From Megascapheus bottae (Eukaryota > Chordata > Mammalia > Rodentia > Geomyidae): a stretch of 64,000 nt of DNA. A program made the position numbers and the translations under genes. Numbering within the stretch: the first letter of the stretch is position 1; each line of letters begins with the position of its first letter. The stretch lies in contig JANJXV010000002.1 of NCBI GenBank assembly GCA_024803745.1, positions 41,685,757 to 41,749,756 of the forward strand, given 5' to 3'. A model generated the notes under the pieces. It did not search any database. It saw nothing but the letters and a program-made list of their open reading frames with translations, and was not told the DNA's origin. Of the stretch, positions 45,413 to 58,384 are shown piece by piece.

Positions 45413-46549
45413 ATCAGTAGTTTCTTACCTTACAAACCTGATAAATTGCATAACAATTTGTTACTTCCAAGTTGCTGTATTTATAATATGGTCATATTGT
45501 TATTGTGAAGTTAAATATACATTTTCTCATAGCTACTTGGAAAATCTTGGTACTCTATTTAAAAAATAATAACCATACAATCTCCTCATAGAAAGCATAA
45601 GCTATTAAGTCCAATGCTGTCCAAATCCTCACTGGCATTATGGTCTACCCTTGCATAAATGGAAACTTCTTGTCTATTTTCCTTCTTTGAGAACTGTTGA
45701 ATTTTAAAATATCCACTGTGAACCTTGCATACACACAATATAGACTACTTTGCTCTATCTAACGGCATCTTACTGATATTACATCTCATCTATGACTAGT
45801 GACTACTGTGATGTTTAGTTCAACCATTTTAAAATTTAAAAATGCTCCTGTTAGTAAAGTGATATAGCCCATATTTAAAACAAACACACATACACACACA
45901 CACACTTGCCTTTTTACAGCAAATTGAACATTTGGTTGAGCCCTTTCACTCTTGCGAAGTATCTAAGACAAATTTTTACTTATCACCACATATTAACACA
46001 CCCCAGGCCAAACCAAAACTGAAGCTCTGTGCCGAAATACTCTATGACCTCTATATGCTATTGAAAGAAAATCGTTTTGCAGTTTAAATTATGTAAGCAG
46101 TGGGTTTTTTTCTAAACATAAAATTAAAAATACTAAATATAACTTAAGATCTAAATTCAGATTTTCACATACCTAACCACAATGTTGCCTGTATTTATTA
46201 GTCTAGTAAGTAGCTATTGGTGCACTGTACAAATGGCCTCAGCCAAGGAAAACAACATTGAAGCAGTGTATTAAGTATGAAAATGTCACATTTACACAAT
46301 TACTCTCAATCTAGGCATCAATCAAACAATGATTCTAAGAAATACCAATACAAAGCAGTTAATAGTCCATATAGTCTGTATCTTCAAGAAATTGAACATT
46401 ATCTGAAATTCTAGCACTATATTAAATACTAGTACAGTTCTGTTCTGTAATATTAGTTGCTTTCTTTGTCTTTTTTTCTTTCTCCCTTCCTCCCTTCCTC
46501 CCTTCTTCTCTCTACCTCTCTCTTTCCTTTCTTCCTCCCCCTCCTTTGT
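45413..46549. other. Unique AT-rich intron sequence; short CA run (45880-45904) and CT-rich patch (46470-46545)
   Basis: No gene seen. Confidence 0.4.
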
Positions 46550-46672
46550 TAGATAGGATCACACTGTGTAACTAGCCCAGCCTAATCTGAAACTATAATG
46601 CTTCTGCCTCAACCTCCCAGATGCTAGTATTAATATATTAATAGGCATGCATCATCATACTTGGCTGAAAGT
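46550..46672 (-). mobile_element. B1-like SINE (minus), diverged
   Basis: gataggatcacactgtgtaa, gcctcaacctcccagatgct and aggcatgcatcatcatactt are the reverse B1 pattern. Confidence 0.65.
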
Positions 46673-46959
46673 TATGTTACTTGCAGAATATTTTAATACA
46701 TTTAATAGACGAAGTGGTGACTTTATAAAGCTAGGTGTTTGGGGTTGTTTTTTTTTTTTCAGTGAAATTCTGTACAGGAAGTGATTCTTTTTATTCCCCT
46801 CTACACATGTGCTTGTGCTTTATTGTATGCTTAAATTTATAATGACTTTCTCAGAATCAGAAGAATCAGGATGGTATTTGCCTTGATCATAAAGTTAAAT
46901 TTTTGTCTTCCTAAGTGCTCCAGCCTTCACTAGTAGACAGACTTCCTTTATTTGCAAAG
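46673..46959. other. Unique sequence, nothing recognised
   Basis: No gene seen. Confidence 0.35.
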
Positions 46960-47880
46960 CCTTTGACACTGTACTCATAACAAGACTGATGAGCTAAAAG
47001 GGTTCATTCGTGTTAGCGGAGATGGGGTGAGAACTGAATGTGGTGGGAACTGAGGCTGACCGGGGCTAAAATTCAGGAAAGCCTGAACGGGCTGTGACCT
47101 GAGTGCTCCAGTGCCTTTGTTTTCAAATAAAGTGGAATCAACGGCTCCCAAGGGTGAGGCTCGCGCTCTCAGCACTGAGGTCGAAACTGCGACCCTTTCT
47201 CTACACTGCACCCCATCACCTCACCAACTAGTGCGCCCCAGAAACGACTTCAGGCTGGATAGGCCACCTTAGGAGACACCCCCACCCCAGAACCCAGAGG
47301 GCACCCGCAGGTTAAAAGCGAATATCTTGAAACACTGGGGTGCTTGCGCGTGTCCCTCCTTCCCACCCTGGACACCTGCAGCCCCTAGCGCTCTCCTCAC
47401 GCCCCCCCCCTCACACCCTGACCCCTCTCCTTCGGAGTCCCTAAGCCCTGGGACTTCACTGGCCTCCTGGGGTGAAACTCTGGGGAAAGCTTAGCCCCTG
47501 CACCTTGGCAGCCTTCCCTTCCATTTGTAGCCTCCCCGCCTCTCCCTAGCTCCGCAGGTGTCTTTGGATCCAAGTAAAAGTGAGGTGAGAGGCTTCATGG
47601 AGCAGCAAAGGGGGCGAGTTCCCCGGGAGAGGGGCGCCCTACTAGGCCGGGGGGAAGGGGAGGTGGGAGAGTCTCCCTCCGGCTGAGGACTGAGGGGTTG
47701 GTGCGGCGCAGAGGAGGTGGAGGGGGTGAGGGAGTCTCTCATTTACAATAGCCAAGAAAAAGGACTCCAAGGCCCTCCGCTCCCTTCCAGACTAGCTGGA
47801 GACCTGAAAGACTCCTCTCCTTTCTGGGAAGAGTGCAGGACAGTGTGGGTGACACAAACTGGGCTTGTTTTTTTTCTTTT
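46960..47880. other. GC-rich, repeat-free intronic block
   Basis: Clear GC-rich island in an AT-rich intron, with scattered CpG. No convincing exon or conserved protein. Possible regulatory element or non-coding exon. Confidence 0.4.
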
Positions 47881-50800
47881 TTCTCCAGTTGTGTCCCCTC
47901 AATTTCGTGTGCAAATACCTCCTCAGTTAAAACTTTCAAATAAAAGCATTGGTAAGAATGAAACAGGAATACAAGAGCCCCTTCCACAAACCAACTGATG
48001 GAGAAACCCAAAGAATAAGTTTCATCCAGTAAGGGACACAAGATACGTTTAGAGATTGGTTTTTTTTTTTTCACCCCTTGAAGAAATTACACTCCAATCT
48101 AAAACTGAAACACAGTCACCACAAACTCATTCAAGACACTGCACTGTATTGTATGCTCAGAAAGCTCACACATATGTAAAGCAGTTTGAATTACCAAATG
48201 TCAGTAGCATCTTTCTAAAAGAAAAGAGGACTGAAAATAGCGTCTTTCGGTTCTTCTCCATGCCTTTATTTTACATGCGTGGCCTTTAGAAATGCATTGT
48301 TACTGCAGCATAAAACTACATAATCTGCATATTTCTTCAAAACTACAAAACCATAAAGAACAAAGGAAACATTTTTAAAAATCAGGATAGATGATTTAAA
48401 TCCCAGAACATCAGAACACTTTTAAGTTCTATTTTAATTTTATAACACAACAACACATTGGCTTTGCTCATGAAAATATGAACATTTTTATCATAAAAAA
48501 CTTTTCATTCTTCAGCCAGTTCTCCTTTTTTTCCTCCACCTTCAAAACAAAATCTCAGGTTACTTAAGTGATTACAAAGTGAGGAGGAATTTAGAAATGG
48601 AGGAAAAATGTTTTTGATAGAACCTTCGGCCTACACAGAAAGGCAAATGTTACACCATTGAACGTCAATTCTCCTTAGTAGAAGTTTTCTTTTAGGAGGA
48701 TAAGAGGGCTTGTAGAAATTCAGAAATATGTGAACAAAGGTACATTTAAGTTGAAACTAATATAATTATACAACCAGGGGAAATACGAATAAAATTCTTT
48801 TACTTTTTAAATTGTAATATACAAGTATACAAAAGTAAAAGCAATATGAAAATGGTTACAAATAGCTCACCCTTTCCTCCCTCCCATCTGATCTGGCAGG
48901 TTTGCCTGGACAAATTAGAATCTACATTTAAAATAAACCCATGAGTTAGATTATCTTGTAAGTTGTGGCTGAGACACATTTGAGCAATATGGCTAGTACT
49001 GCTTTAAAAAAAAAAAAACTTGTTTACTTTCAAGCTGAAGCCCCAGGCTTTTTTGTAAGATTTTAAATTTGACCCAGCCAATCACACTTTTGATCCTTGG
49101 AAAGAGGATCTAAATAATTAGTTCACTAAATGAAACACTCCTTTATTACTAAGAGTGGTCCATCATTTGAACTATGTGTATTACACATATATGTGTAGAT
49201 ATATATGTAATATATAGTCTCTTAGATGCCATATTTTTACAATAAGAATTTATTTTGAGGAGAGAAGACATATATTGGTGCTTCAACATTCAGACCACTA
49301 GACCAAAAAAGTCACATAACACACATATAACACCTTTTCAAAATACTATATGCATTTACCTTTGTTTTCCCATGGTGAGTAAACCTCAATATCTCTCTCA
49401 TACATATATAATTCAGGTTTCCTTTCATTATCCCAACCAGATTTGTAATAAACCTGACCATCTAAAATGATTTGAGAGAAAAAACAAAGCACAAATGTTT
49501 CACTGGTTTAACTTGCATTTGTTTAAAATCAAGACATATTTTCAGTGAAATGTCATTATAGCAGAGTAAAGGTTAAGGAAGAAAATGATAGATCTTTGTG
49601 TCTCAGTGAAAACACAGAGTATGGTAGGAATTCAAGATCCATGATTAAAGTCTAGTGTACATTTATAACAAAACCTAGCTTATGTGATCAGAATTTGTCT
49701 GTTCTCAATTAACCAGAGATATCTGATATTATACCAGTAACTTTGCTAATGTATTTATCTGGGAAACATTCTTGCTTGCTGTATTATCTGAAGTGCCACC
49801 ATTTTCTTGCCAAATCATCTGACTCAACAGTTGTGTAACTCTTACTCAATTTTAAAGAAACAGCAGCTATATGCAAAGCAACAACTACCTTGGATTGAAA
49901 ATCTTCCCCACACCATAGGAAAAAATGTACTCTATTAATTTTGAAATAATTAAATTCCCACATAACATTTCATCTTTGAATTTTACTCCATGTGAGTTAT
50001 ATAAAAATATTTGAACATTTGATTTTTAAAGGGAGTTTATTTAGAACTTGCCCTAAAAATATACAGTCACACACTGTTTCTCCTCAGAAATATGAGTTTG
50101 ACATAGAACAAGTCAGGAAACATCTCATTTAATTATTATAGTTTCCTTTTGTCTTAGATACTATATTTTCTCTTTTATCTATAGATTAAGGCTCACAAAA
50201 TTATGTGATTGGTGTGTATTTGAATTTGGTTGCTTATGGGGTAGTATATGTATACACACATACTTTCATTTCTCTAACTTCCGGTTAATTATTATTCTGA
50301 AAGTTATTTAGCACTTTTTAAGTCATTGTTATACTCAGCATTAGCCACATATATCCCAATAAATATTGATTGAATGAATTTAAAATGTTTAAAACTAAAG
50401 GAATATAATAACAGATTTTGAAGGCTTTGGAAAGTCACTAAATCTCTAGAATTAACTGAGATCTCCTTGTAAGTATAAATTTCTTATTCCTACTTTGATT
50501 CAAAAGCAATGAATTGCAGATCTATTCACCAGCACAGAAACTATGTAAAGCATGTAGTAAAAAGATTTTCTTCAGTGTACACATGATTAGACTCCATTTC
50601 CTCTGCTGCTGGCTGATGTGGTTTCAGGACCGTTCAGTGCTTCCATTTTCTCCTCTATAAGCTTGAGAAAGTAATATTATAAACAATGATCATGGAATAA
50701 GAGCTAGATAAAATAAAATGTGTAAATATTCCCTGTGATCTTTGAAGTCACATGATTTTTGAAGTACCTAAATAAACCATGATCTTAAAGCATATTATTT

Positions 50801-51081
50801 TACTTTTACAATGAGTGACTATATCATTGAGTTTAACTATTCAGAGTAGCTCAGAGTTCCTCATTTAAATATTAAGGAATGTGCACAACATAATAAAATG
50901 GCATGTGTCCAGATGCCTGGTAAAGTTCAAGATATCAGTTATAATTTACCTATTCTTTTATTTATACCTATATTGAAGGCTTACAGTGTGATTCTACTTA
51001 ATATGTAAAAACATATTAAACAATATCCATAAACCTCTGTGTTCTAAAATACAAAACTAAGTCATTTTTTCTTTTACTAAC
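47881..51081. other. Unique AT-rich intron sequence, repeat-poor
   Basis: About 3.2 kb in which I recognise no gene, SINE or L1, apart from a possible old repeat end near 50350 (aataaatattgattgaatga). Confidence 0.4.
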
Positions 51082-51203
51082 TTGGAAGGGGGGAAATATG
51101 AGAAAACGAGGGAGAGGGTAACACTGTTCAAAAAGAAATGTATTCTTTACTTTATGTAACTGTAATCCCTCTGTGTATAACCTTTACAATAAAATTTAAA
51201 TTA
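51082..51203 (+). mobile_element. Short L1 3' end
   Basis: G-rich run, 'gttcaaaaagaaatgtattc' and gtaactgtaatccctctgtg then 'aataaaatttaaatt', the 3' terminal pattern of the L1 copies in this window. Confidence 0.75.
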
Positions 51204-51413
51204 AAAAGTTAAAGCTACTAATTTGTCTCCAATCTATCCAAATATTTAGTAAATAGGAATCTCAATTTGTCATGGAAGTAGTGAAGGTAATTAGATTCTT
51301 AATATCCTTCAGAATTGTTCTATTTGAATTAGTATGCTTATCCAGAATAATTTTTTACAATCCTGTAGTATAGAAGTATTCTGGGGAAGAAAAGTAGAAA
51401 TATTAAATCATCT

Positions 51414-51654
51414 CTTTTTTTTGTTGGTATTGGTCGTGGGACCAATTGAATTCTGGGCCTAGGTGCCTTCCCTGAGCTTTTCAGCTCAAGGCTACCACCC
51501 TTGAGCCACTGCATCATTTCCAGTTTTCTGGTGGTTAATTGGAGATAAGAGCCTCATAGACTTTAGTGTCCAGCTTTAGTGCCATGGCTTTGAACTATGG
51601 TCCTCAGATATCAGCCTCCTGAATAGTTAGGATTACAGCCACCAGTGCCCAGCT
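51414..51654 (-). mobile_element. B1/7SL-like + Geo chimeric SINE (minus)
   Basis: T-run, agttttctggtggttaattg, tcagcctcctgaatagttag, accagtgcccagct. Confidence 0.86.
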
Positions 51655-52532
51655 TAAAGTCATCTTTAAAACTGCTAAATATATATTTATATATTTATAT
51701 TTATATAGAGAGAAGGTAGATTTCATATTTAATAGTTAATAAAATTTTTGAAGAAATTTATTTAGAAGTAGATAGCAAAGAGACGTAATATATTAAACAT
51801 TATTCTTCCTCAGAATTAGCCCTTAAAAAGACTGTATATTATTTTTAGTAAAATTTACCCCCATCAAATGAAAAGGAATGAAAAAGAGAGATTGGACATA
51901 AAGGTTTAGAGAAGGTGAAATTAATATGCAATTCCTCAGGTTTTCCTCCTCTTTCCCAGTGTGTGTTCTGTGTGAAATACAGTCCAAGGTGGGTGGTAGA
52001 TGGTAGTTGGCAGGAAATATTGAAAACAACGATACACTCCAGAGTCACTTCCTATGATTTAATGAATGTTTTCTGTAGAATTTCTTTTACAAAACTAGGA
52101 CAATTTTGTTATGCAGATGCTCTGTTTTTAAAGGGCTGGAATTGAAAAAAATTTGAAAAAAAAATTGAAAGAGGAATGAAATAATCACAACTTTTGGAAA
52201 GTAGGTTAGTGTTCAAACTTTCAGATACCTACCAGAAGAAATAAAAGAAAAAAGTATCAAAGAAGCAACCAACTTTTATGGGTTCCATAATATGGGATTA
52301 ATGACATGATAGTAAATACCATGTGTGTTCTCTAACCAACTTCCACTTATTGAAAGTCTGCTATGTGTCCAGATTTTTATATATCTGACATTTTTTCTTC
52401 ACATATTGTGAATTTATCCTCTGAAGTGAATTTGATTTACCTCTGGTAAGGAAAAACCTAAACGGTTTCTATATTTAATTCAAGCCTGAAGTAAGCAAGC
52501 ATAGGCTCAGTTTATGTAATTTACTTAAACTA
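51655..52532. other. Unique sequence; (TA)-rich at 51676-51712, possible MIR remnant at 52347-52445
   Basis: 'cttattgaaagtctgctatg' resembles the MIR start. Opposing frames at 51823-52145 are not genes. Confidence 0.35.
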
Positions 52533-52628
52533 AGCCAGGCATAGTAGTAGTGGCTTGTACTTTAATACAACATTTAAGGGGCTAAGACAATAGAATCCTG
52601 AGCTAAAGGTCAACCTGAGCACGACAGG
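52533..52628 (+). mobile_element. B1-like fragment, diverged
   Basis: agccaggcatagtagtagtg ... aggtcaacctgagcacgaca. Confidence 0.5.
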
Positions 52629-54127
52629 TAAACTGTATATGCATAATGAAGATTTCATTTCTGAATTTTGAGCTGGATTGTTCCACCAATCTGCGCTGCA
52701 TTTGTGTCCCCTCCACAGTTATGACTAAGGATATGGTTTATATCCATACCATGCATATGTGTCCAAGTCAAAGTAAGTGGCTGTGGCCATAGAAAGAATT
52801 TGGAGAGAGAAATTGAGTTTAAAATCTGTGCATGCACACACACACACATACAGACACAAATAATCAACTGAGTAAAGGTGGAATTGTACCACCCCTCTGT
52901 CTTAACTGTATAAATCAAAGGGATGGCTCTTTGGCATCAGATTTCTGCCATATATGACAATAATCTTATGCCTAGGGATGGGGATGCAATAGGGTATGCT
53001 TCTTTCACACACTTGAAGCCCTGGACTCCATTCCCACCAACACCAAAGAAAAGCTTTATATATTTAAAGCAGAATATTATTTATAGCAGCAATTAAAGAC
53101 ACCTTAAATACTATTTGACAGGTTGTATTTTTAAGTAGACTCAACTTTTTTGGTTGGATATAGTGCAGCCTTCTTAACTAGTATGTATGAAATGTTCTTG
53201 GGAAAGTCTGGAAAATGCTTTATTGATAAGGAGAATAAAGTCTTCCAAATTTGGGTGAGATTCACAAGGTAAAAAAAAAAGAGTATTCCAAAATGTTTGC
53301 ACTTATTACTTCTGTAGGGTGCTAGTTTTCATTTTCATTTTCTTTATGCATTTCATTCCTCATTTCTTTCTGCATATGTGAGCTATATATGCAGAGGAGG
53401 AGGAGATCATTCAAAAATAAGTTGACTGGATTAAGTGTGTTTGAGAGAGCATGGAGATCCAAATTTCTGTTCTGAAGAATTTCATAGATGTTATTCTTTC
53501 CTCTGAAACAGAAGCCCTGTCACCTCGAACCTCATGCTCGCTTATGCAGTGTGGAGCACAATCCTCAAAGAAAAGGAAATATTGCTGAGTCGTACACCAC
53601 ACAGGGTGTAAATGTCAACAGGAAGCATATCTATCACAGGGAGAGAATGTAGGCTTCTCACACCCCAGCTGGGAGCCTTGCACTTGAACTCCATCCCCCT
53701 GTAGTTTATTACCTGGGCGCTCATCACTCTTGACTTTTGTTGCTTTAAAAGGAAAGAGAATACCTTTGATTCCACAGGACAGCTCTGAAAATTAGAAATG
53801 ATTTATGTAAAACTTCTTAACAACACTGCCCGCCACATAGTCGGGATTGAGTAAGTGATATCCATTATGGCTTTCTGGGGAAGGTGGAATAAATTTCTTA
53901 TTGTATCTGTTTCTCTTGAATCATACACTCTATTATTTACTTTCTTCTTTGGGATAAGGCTGTTTCTCATTCTCAGTACTTTTGATGTATTGAGAACTGT
54001 ATATGCCCACACCTATGACAATATGTTTGTATATGCATAGCTTCTGCATTTCTTTTAGTTCAGTCAGCGAAACAAACAGATAAAATTGAACCCAAGTAAA
54101 ACAAATGAGTGTAAGTAATTCACCATC
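52629..54127. other. Unique sequence with old ID-like (52972-53043) and MIR-like (53815-53868) remnants
   Basis: 'gccctggactccattcccac' is a decayed ID end; 'cactgcccgccacatagtcg' recalls reverse MIR. No gene seen. Confidence 0.35.
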
Positions 54128-54324
54128 AGGATTAGGAATGTGGCTTAGTGGTAGAGTGCTTGCCTAGTATGCATGAAGCCCTGGATTTGATTCCTCAGCA
54201 CCACAGAAACAGAAAAAGCCAGAAGTGGCACTGTGGCTCAAGTGGTAGAGTGCTAGCCTTGAGCACAGAGAGGCTAAGGGACAGAGCCCAGGCCCTGACT
54301 TCAATCCCCAGCACTGGCAAAATA
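54128..54324 (+). mobile_element. IDL-Geo SINE
   Basis: ggaatgtggcttagtggtag start, Geo half gtggctcaagtggtagagtg, end cagcactggcaaaataatag. Confidence 0.88.
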
Positions 54325-54510
54325 ATAGTAGTAGTTGTCTTAGTAGGTAGTAAGCTGAGAGCGTGATTATTTTCATGAGCTTCCAAGTGCTTTCACTCCG
54401 ATTGAGTCTACTATGAAAATGTCTTAGTAGTAAAGTCATTATGTAGATATAAAATTACATTTTACTTTGCACATAAAAATATAATATATAAAAATATAAA
54501 AAAATTGCAG

Positions 54511-54823
54511 AGGCTGGGAGTTTGGCCTAGTGTAGAGTGCTTGCCTAGCATGCATGAAGACCTGGGTTCAATTCCTCAGCAACCCACATACATAGAAAAA
54601 GCCAGAAGTGGTGCTGTGGCTCAAGTGGTAGAGTGCTAGCCTTGAGAAAGCCCAAGAACAGTGCTCAGGCCCTGAGCTCAAACCATAGGACTGGCAAAAA
54701 AAAAAAAAAAAAAAAGAAATAAAGAAAAGAAAAACTGGTGCTGTGGCTCAAGTGGTACTATCCTTGAGAAAGCCCAAGGACATTGCTCAGGCTTTGAGCT
54801 CAAGCTCAGGATTGGCAAAAATA
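54511..54823 (+). mobile_element. IDL-Geo SINE with an additional Geo monomer
   Basis: Dimer 54511-54714 (two bases missing in box A spacing: cctagtgtagagtg) followed by an A-rich bridge and a second Geo copy (54735-54820, ggtgctgtggctcaagtggt...ggattggc). Confidence 0.85.
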
Positions 54824-55421
54824 ATGGCTTTATAATTTTTAACACACATAAGTTTTCCACAAAATATTGATAAATTGATGATAAATAGATCCTATACTCA
54901 GTTAACACATTGGAAACTGAGATTAAAATATTGAACTGCCTTGGGATTTATACATCATGATAAGTTCAGACGAGTTTTGTGTATTACTTAAATAGGAAGA
55001 GAGTTTTTGCTATAGTTCTGAATAAGCTCAAATAGCATAGAGTTATGCCTTACTTACAGCAAATAATAATAAGCATGTTACAATGGATTTAGTTAATCAG
55101 AAAATCATAAAAAGAATGAAGCATGCTCTTATCTTGAAACTTCCAGAAATCTGAGAGAAGAAAGAAGCATACTCTGTCTTGAAGCTTTTAGACATTTCTT
55201 ACCTTTCTTTAAAAAAAAAAAATATGTGTAAATCTACTCTCTTTCCTCAGAGATCTCCCCTTCATAGGAAAGATTCATTATATTCTTAGAATAATTTCAT
55301 TGCCATTTTTCAATTAAGAAGGTGTTTCTTTCCAAGGTTAAATGTTTTAAAATTAGATTTAATAGACAACCTTGTGGGTTTTTTTACTCAGAATATGTAA
55401 ACAAGTTGTTTTGTTGTTGTT
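54824..55421. other. Unique AT-rich sequence, nothing recognised
   Basis: No gene or repeat family seen. Confidence 0.4.
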
Positions 55422-55616
55422 GGTTTTGCCAGTCCTGGGGCTTGAACTCAGGGCCTGGGCACTGTCCTTGGACACTTTTTGCTCAAGACTAGCACTCTGC
55501 CACTTGAGCCACAGTGCCACATCTGGCTTTTTCTGTATATGTGGTACCGAGGAATTGAACCCGGGGCTTTGTGCATGCTAGGTGAGAACTCTACAACTGG
55601 GCCACACTCCTGGACC
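55422..55616 (-). mobile_element. IDL-Geo SINE (minus)
   Basis: (GTT)n run, gccagtcctggggcttgaac, then ccgaggaattgaacccgggg and reverse box A. Confidence 0.9.
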
Positions 55617-55932
55617 TATCTTGCCTATTAAACAGATGCTTATATATCATACTTCACAATCTTGCAAAACCTTGTTAGATTCGGAACCTAATTTCAGACT
55701 AAATACATTTCTGTATTTTATATGTTAAATTCATATTCAGCATATGGTAATATACTCTTCCTTGTTTGTAGAGGTTCTGCAGTGGTGTAAGACTTCCATT
55801 AGTGGAGGAGTCAGGTGTCTCTCATCTCCACACTCAGCTGGGTCCTCCAGCCAGACAGGCCGTCCAGATTTCCAGCAGTTAAACTTCCTGATCTTATTCT
55901 CACAGGGAACAAGGAACACTCTTCACTTGCAC
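55617..55932. other. Unique sequence, nothing recognised
   Basis: Opposing frames here (55737-56106) are mutual shadows running into the L1. Confidence 0.4.
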
Positions 55933-55950
55933 AAAGAAATATGTCAGTCA

Positions 55951-56190
55951 GGGAAGGGGGAAAAACAAGATGGTGAGACAAAGGACAAAGGAAGAACCAG
56001 TGTAACAGCAATATTCACAAGACAATATGTTGGAAATGAGCTTTACAACTTGCAAAGGGGTGGGATGGGGTGGGGGAAGTGGGAAGAAAACATGGGAAGG
56101 GGTTAACAATGTTCAAGAAGTAATGGCACTCACTACCTTACGAATGTAACTGTAGCCATTCTATACATCACCCTAATAATAAAATTTTAA
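55951..56190 (+). mobile_element. 5'-truncated L1 3' end with perfect target duplication
   Basis: G-rich run, gttcaagaagtaatggcact, gtaactgtagccattctata, A-rich end. A perfect 18-bp duplication aaagaaatatgtcagtca lies at 55933-55950 and 56191-56208. Confidence 0.88.
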
Positions 56191-56208
56191 AAAGAAATAT
56201 GTCAGTCA

Positions 56209-56550
56209 ACTCCCTCCCTGGTCCGACCTTTCTTCCTCAACTTCAAATCTATCTGTATCTTCTGCTTCAAAATATGTGGCTTCCTCAGTGACTCAGATTC
56301 TATTTCTTCCTTGCATTTTGAGAAATTCTGGAACCTCAGCAAGACCCAGTCTTGCTAGTATACTCTCCTCCCTCTTCCATTCCCTCTCCCAGAACTCCCC
56401 ATCCCCTGTCTTCATCCCTCTCCTCCCCCCCCCTCTCCTTCGGCCTCTTCCTCTCCCTCTCCACCCCCCATCTCTTTTACCTGCCACTCCTCCCTCTCTT
56501 CCCCTTTCTCCACTATCTTTCCTTCCCCCTGCCCCCACTGCACATCTTCA

Positions 56551-56551
<1 letters not shown>
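56209..56551. other. Pyrimidine-rich unique sequence
   Basis: C/T-rich from about 56360. Frames are low complexity. Confidence 0.5.
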
Positions 56552-56645
<94 letters not shown>

Positions 56646-56687
56646 CGAGCCAGCCAGGGAGGGAGGGAGGGAGGGAGGGAGGGAGAC
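56552..56687 (+). repeat. (GT)n(GA)n(GGGA)n microsatellite
   Basis: GT to 56584, GA to about 56642, GGGA at 56656-56685. Confidence 0.95.
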
Positions 56688-56802
56688 TTGAACTGTCACA
56701 ACTCTAGGAGGGAAAACGCATAATCCCCAGATGGTGTGGAGCTCCCGGCCACGCCGTCCACTTCCAGGTTTCCTTTTGACTACTGAGCCATCCTCTGTAA
56801 GA

Positions 56803-56862
56803 TTCCTAGGACCCTGCTCTTGCTAGGCAAGTGCTTCACCACTGAGCTATGTCCCCAGACTT
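56803..56862 (-). mobile_element. ID element fragment (minus)
   Basis: ctaggcaagtgcttcaccac tgagctatgtccccag is the classical reverse ID head. Confidence 0.7.
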
Positions 56863-56919
56863 CTTTAGTTTTGTGAGTCATCTTCCCTGCTTCCTTCTGG
56901 AATGAAGCTACCCAGAGGC

Positions 56920-57035
56920 CCTTACTATTAATTACCCCACCGTACAGATGAGAAAACAAGTCTCTGAGCTGGTAAATAACTTTGTTCTGAGTTAGAAAAT
57001 GAATAAGCAGAAAAGTCAAGGTTGAGCCCAGAGAG
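56920..57035 (+). mobile_element. MIR-type ancient SINE
   Basis: ccgtacagatgagaaaacaa, 'ctgagctggtaaataacttt' and 'caaggttgagccc' follow the MIR core. Confidence 0.6.
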
Positions 57036-57904
57036 TTCAACTGGAGTCCATTTTTTATTATTATTATTATTTTGGTCTCTTATTTATTCATACTGTTTCT
57101 CAAATATTTAAGACATACTTCCAAAGAGAAGACATATGAGATACATGACTTAGATCAATTTTTCAATCATGAGAGAATACATCAATAGTTGTGAGTGCAT
57201 AAGAACCACCGCCTATCACTTGGCAAAACTATCTCAGTCTCTGAACATCAATTTGTAATGTGGAGTACCTGAGAGGAAAAGGAAATGATGCTTATCTCAG
57301 GGAGATTTGTTCTGTAGTGTTTATTTCGAGTCCATTTCTTTAACCCTTCTCACCTTTATATCCTGCTCTAATTTTTGAGCTAATTGAGTGAATTAATGAG
57401 TGTACTCTTCTTAAATTATGTATTAGAATTGAGGCAGTTTTAAATTTCATAGTATAGCCTTTTCAAAACCATAAAGGCAAGGACATACCTTAAAAATAGC
57501 ACAACATGCTGAGGGAAGAGGAGAACTAAATATAGAATGATAATAGCCATTAATACACTACAGCAGTAAATCAGAGGTAGGTTTCATTAATACCAGAAGC
57601 CTGGAGTTCATATTTAAACTCTCCTAGGATATTAATCTGGTTGAGACAGGTGAGTAAATTGGGAATCTGACAGGTTTAAAACAAACCAGAAAAGTTTCAC
57701 ATTTCGTATTTACATAGTATTAATAATAGATAGCAGGGTCTCCTTCTAGAACAAAATAGCCATAATCTTTTGGGAGCTTTGCTGAAAAAAAACTGAGTTG
57801 GTTTTCTGAAACCTAAGTCTTGCCATTTCCAAAGCAGCTAACCTCCACATATGCATCATCTAATGGATGTGTAATGTACCCAAGGAAGGTGTGTGTGCAT
57901 GTGT
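57036..57904. other. Unique AT-rich sequence with (TTA)n at 57055-57072
   Basis: No gene seen. Confidence 0.4.
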
Positions 57905-58384
57905 ATACTGGTCTTGGGGCTTGAACTTAGGGCCTAGGTGTTGCTCTTGCACTTGTGTGTTCAAGGTTAGTGCTCTACCACTTGACCCACAGTTCCACTT
58001 GGTGCTTTTTTGGTAGTTATTGGAAACAAGAGTCTAGCTGGCACTACTTGTTCTTGCTTGTAATCTTAGCTACTCAGGAGGCCAAGATGAGAGGATTGCA
58101 GTTCAGCACAAACCTGGGCAGAAATACCCATGAGATCCTTACCGCCAGTTAATGAACAGAAAACGAGAAGTGGAGCTGCAGTACTCAGTGATAGCCTGCT
58201 ATCCTTGAGCAAAAGAGCTCAGGGACAGTGCCCAGGCTCTGACAACAAGAACCATAACCAACAACAACAACAACAAAAAGAGTTTCTCAGGCTTTCTTGC
58301 CCAGGCTGGCTTCAAACTGAGACCCTTAGATCTCAGTCTCCTGAGTAGTTAGGATTACAGGCGTGAGTGACAGGTGTCCAGCTC
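57905..58384 (-). mobile_element. B1/7SL-like + Geo chimeric SINE (minus), split by a + strand SINE
   Basis: Parts 57905-58035 and 58278-58384 are reverse copies (cttggggcttgaacttaggg; tcagtctcctgagtagttag) interrupted by 58036-58277. Confidence 0.82.
58036..58277 (+). mobile_element. B1/7SL-like + Geo chimeric SINE nested in a reverse copy
   Basis: agctggcactacttgttctt head, (CAA)n tail. Flanks aagagtct (58028-58035) and aagagttt (58278-58285). Confidence 0.84.
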
